A stretch of 64,000 nt of DNA from Zymoseptoria tritici IPO323 (Eukaryota > Ascomycota > Dothideomycetes > Mycosphaerellales > Mycosphaerellaceae), in contig NC_018210.1 in the NCBI RefSeq assembly GCF_000219625.1, positions 992,001 to 1,056,000 on the forward strand, written 5' to 3'. The translations under genes were made by a program, and so were the position numbers. Positions within the stretch are counted from its first letter, which is position 1; each line of letters starts with the position of its first letter. Under the pieces are notes generated by a model. It made no database searches, had not been told where the DNA came from, and worked only from the letters and a program-made list of their open reading frames with translations. Positions 63,224-64,000 of the stretch are shown piece after piece.

Positions 63224-63482
63224 GATGATATCTATTTTCGGCAATAACAACAATCCTCCGAACAACAACCCGGGTCCCGCCCTTACCTTCCCGCCAGCCG
63301 CTAACAACCCGCCGGCGCCCGCTAATAACCTGCCGGCGCCCGCTACTGCTCCTCCTCCCGCGGCTCCCGCTTAGAACTAGCCGCGTGCCGTTATCTATTG
63401 CGAGCTATGCGCTAAGAGCGGAATCGACTGCGTCCTACTAGTAGTATGTAATGTATCCTACCTGTTTTCCGCCGGACCCTGC
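63224..63482 (+). pseudogene. Degenerate Asn/Pro-rich, Cys-containing repeat ORF
   Basis: From an ATG at 63224 the plus frame reads MISIFGNNNNPPNNNPGPAL, then Pro/Ala/Asn-rich repeats, two TAG stops at likely former CAG codons, and YCELCAKSGIDC with C-x2-C spacing. CATATAAATA at 63088-63097, about 130 bp upstream, looks like a TATA box. This seems to be the start of a repeat-borne gene; homologous family unknown. Confidence 0.4.
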
Positions 63483-64000
63483 TAACAAACCTAGGTAGGC
63501 CGTTCGCGCGCGTGTAGGAGCTGTTACTCTAAGCGTAAGAATTGCGCCAAACTGTAAGTTATAACCGGGCTCCGCTCGAAAGTCGCCGCTAACCGCCTAG
63601 TCCTTAATTCGCCTATATCGCCTACGCCCTCTAGACCCGCGTAGGAACTTAGTAGGCAGCGTAAGTATTGCCGGCCTCCGCTTGAAAACCGTCGGCTAAT
63701 TAGACTGTAGTAATAAGGCTTATAATAGTTTAGGTACTGCTCTTAAGGCTTAGAAGGCCCTAAAGCTACTGTAGGTAGTAGGTTTGCTCTCTGCGTAAGT
63801 TCTTTTATTGTCTCCGATTAAAAAGCTCCGCTAACTGCTCGAAATAGTCCGGTAGCCTCGGAGATTACTCGTTCTGTAGAGGAGGTTGTCGCGTAGTAAG
63901 GACAAACATAAGTACTTCGCCGGTCTCTGTTCGCTATAACCCGCTAACCGCTCCTTAGTCCTAGTAGCATTCCTGCTACTCTCGTGTTAGGTAGGCGTCG

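Larger units (their letters stand above)
57140..64000. repeat. RIP-mutated transposon-rich block
   Basis: From here to the window edge TpA dinucleotides are abundant and CpA/TpG rare, all frames are broken, and remnants of several mobile elements follow each other. In ascomycetes this pattern is produced by RIP, which changes CpA to TpA on both strands of duplicated DNA. Reading through the changes, W, Q and H codons often became TAG, TAA or TAT. The block is therefore inferred to be silent repeat DNA. The parts I can name are listed separately; the remainder, e.g. 57.2-58.3 kb and 61.1-62.3 kb, gives no interpretable protein. Confidence 0.85.

Noticed and set aside
1..64000. CRISPR arrays, operons or prokaryotic promoters
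   Set aside because: The spliceosomal introns and fungal gene families make the window eukaryotic; no spaced direct-repeat arrays were found.

Overview
The window is nuclear DNA of a filamentous ascomycete, most likely a Dothideomycete. The reasons are compact protein-coding genes on both strands, short GT-AG introns of about 45-115 nt with CTRAY branch sites close to the 3' end, fungal-only families (DUF6604, DUF7580, DUF4188, AcuF-like C2H2 proteins), and a block of TpA-rich DNA bearing the marks of repeat-induced point mutation (RIP). The class is inferred from gene style; no rRNA or marker locus is present. All multi-exon models were built by hand and checked for reading-frame phase across every junction.

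Positions 1-57 kb are a gene-dense, GC-balanced compartment with about 28 genes. In order: an amino-acid permease (partial), RPA32, a DUF202 membrane protein, a DUF4188 protein, a secreted mucin-like protein with a minisatellite, the DEAD-box helicase Dbp10 head-to-head with a divergent histone H4 variant, a large DUF6604 protein, a GPI-anchored 5'-nucleotidase, a small secreted cysteine-rich GPI protein, an expansin-like protein, a U1A/U2B'' snRNP protein with a 7-nt microexon, a Rei1-type zinc-finger protein, an orphan ACP-like/thioesterase protein, two unknown proteins, methionine aminopeptidase 2, a cyclase-family enzyme, an enoyl-CoA hydratase, a DUF7580 protein head-to-head with an AcuF-like zinc-finger protein that also carries a forkhead domain, Urb1/Npa1, a 4E-T-like eIF4E-binding protein, an F-box protein, an FMN-dependent 2-hydroxyacid dehydrogenase, two further unknown proteins, and an epoxide hydrolase. 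Ribosome biogenesis (Dbp10, Rei1, Urb1) is represented three times, but nothing shows that these genes are co-regulated. No biosynthetic cluster is evident.

From about 57.15 kb to the end (64 kb) the base composition changes sharply. CpA and TpG become rare, TpA common, and no long open frame survives. Inside are a RIP-mutated MULE-type transposase (minus strand, about 58.4-59.7 kb), the C-terminal end of a Ty3/gypsy polyprotein (62.4-62.65 kb) that abuts LTR-like sequence, cysteine-rich degenerate frames, a (TTTG)n microsatellite and a tRNA-like relic. This is a transposon graveyard next to euchromatin.

The most interesting items are the C2H2 plus forkhead architecture with an altered recognition helix, the histone H4 variant with a long tail, the microexon that rebuilds an RNP2 motif, and the nucleotide-level RIP record in the MULE transposase.
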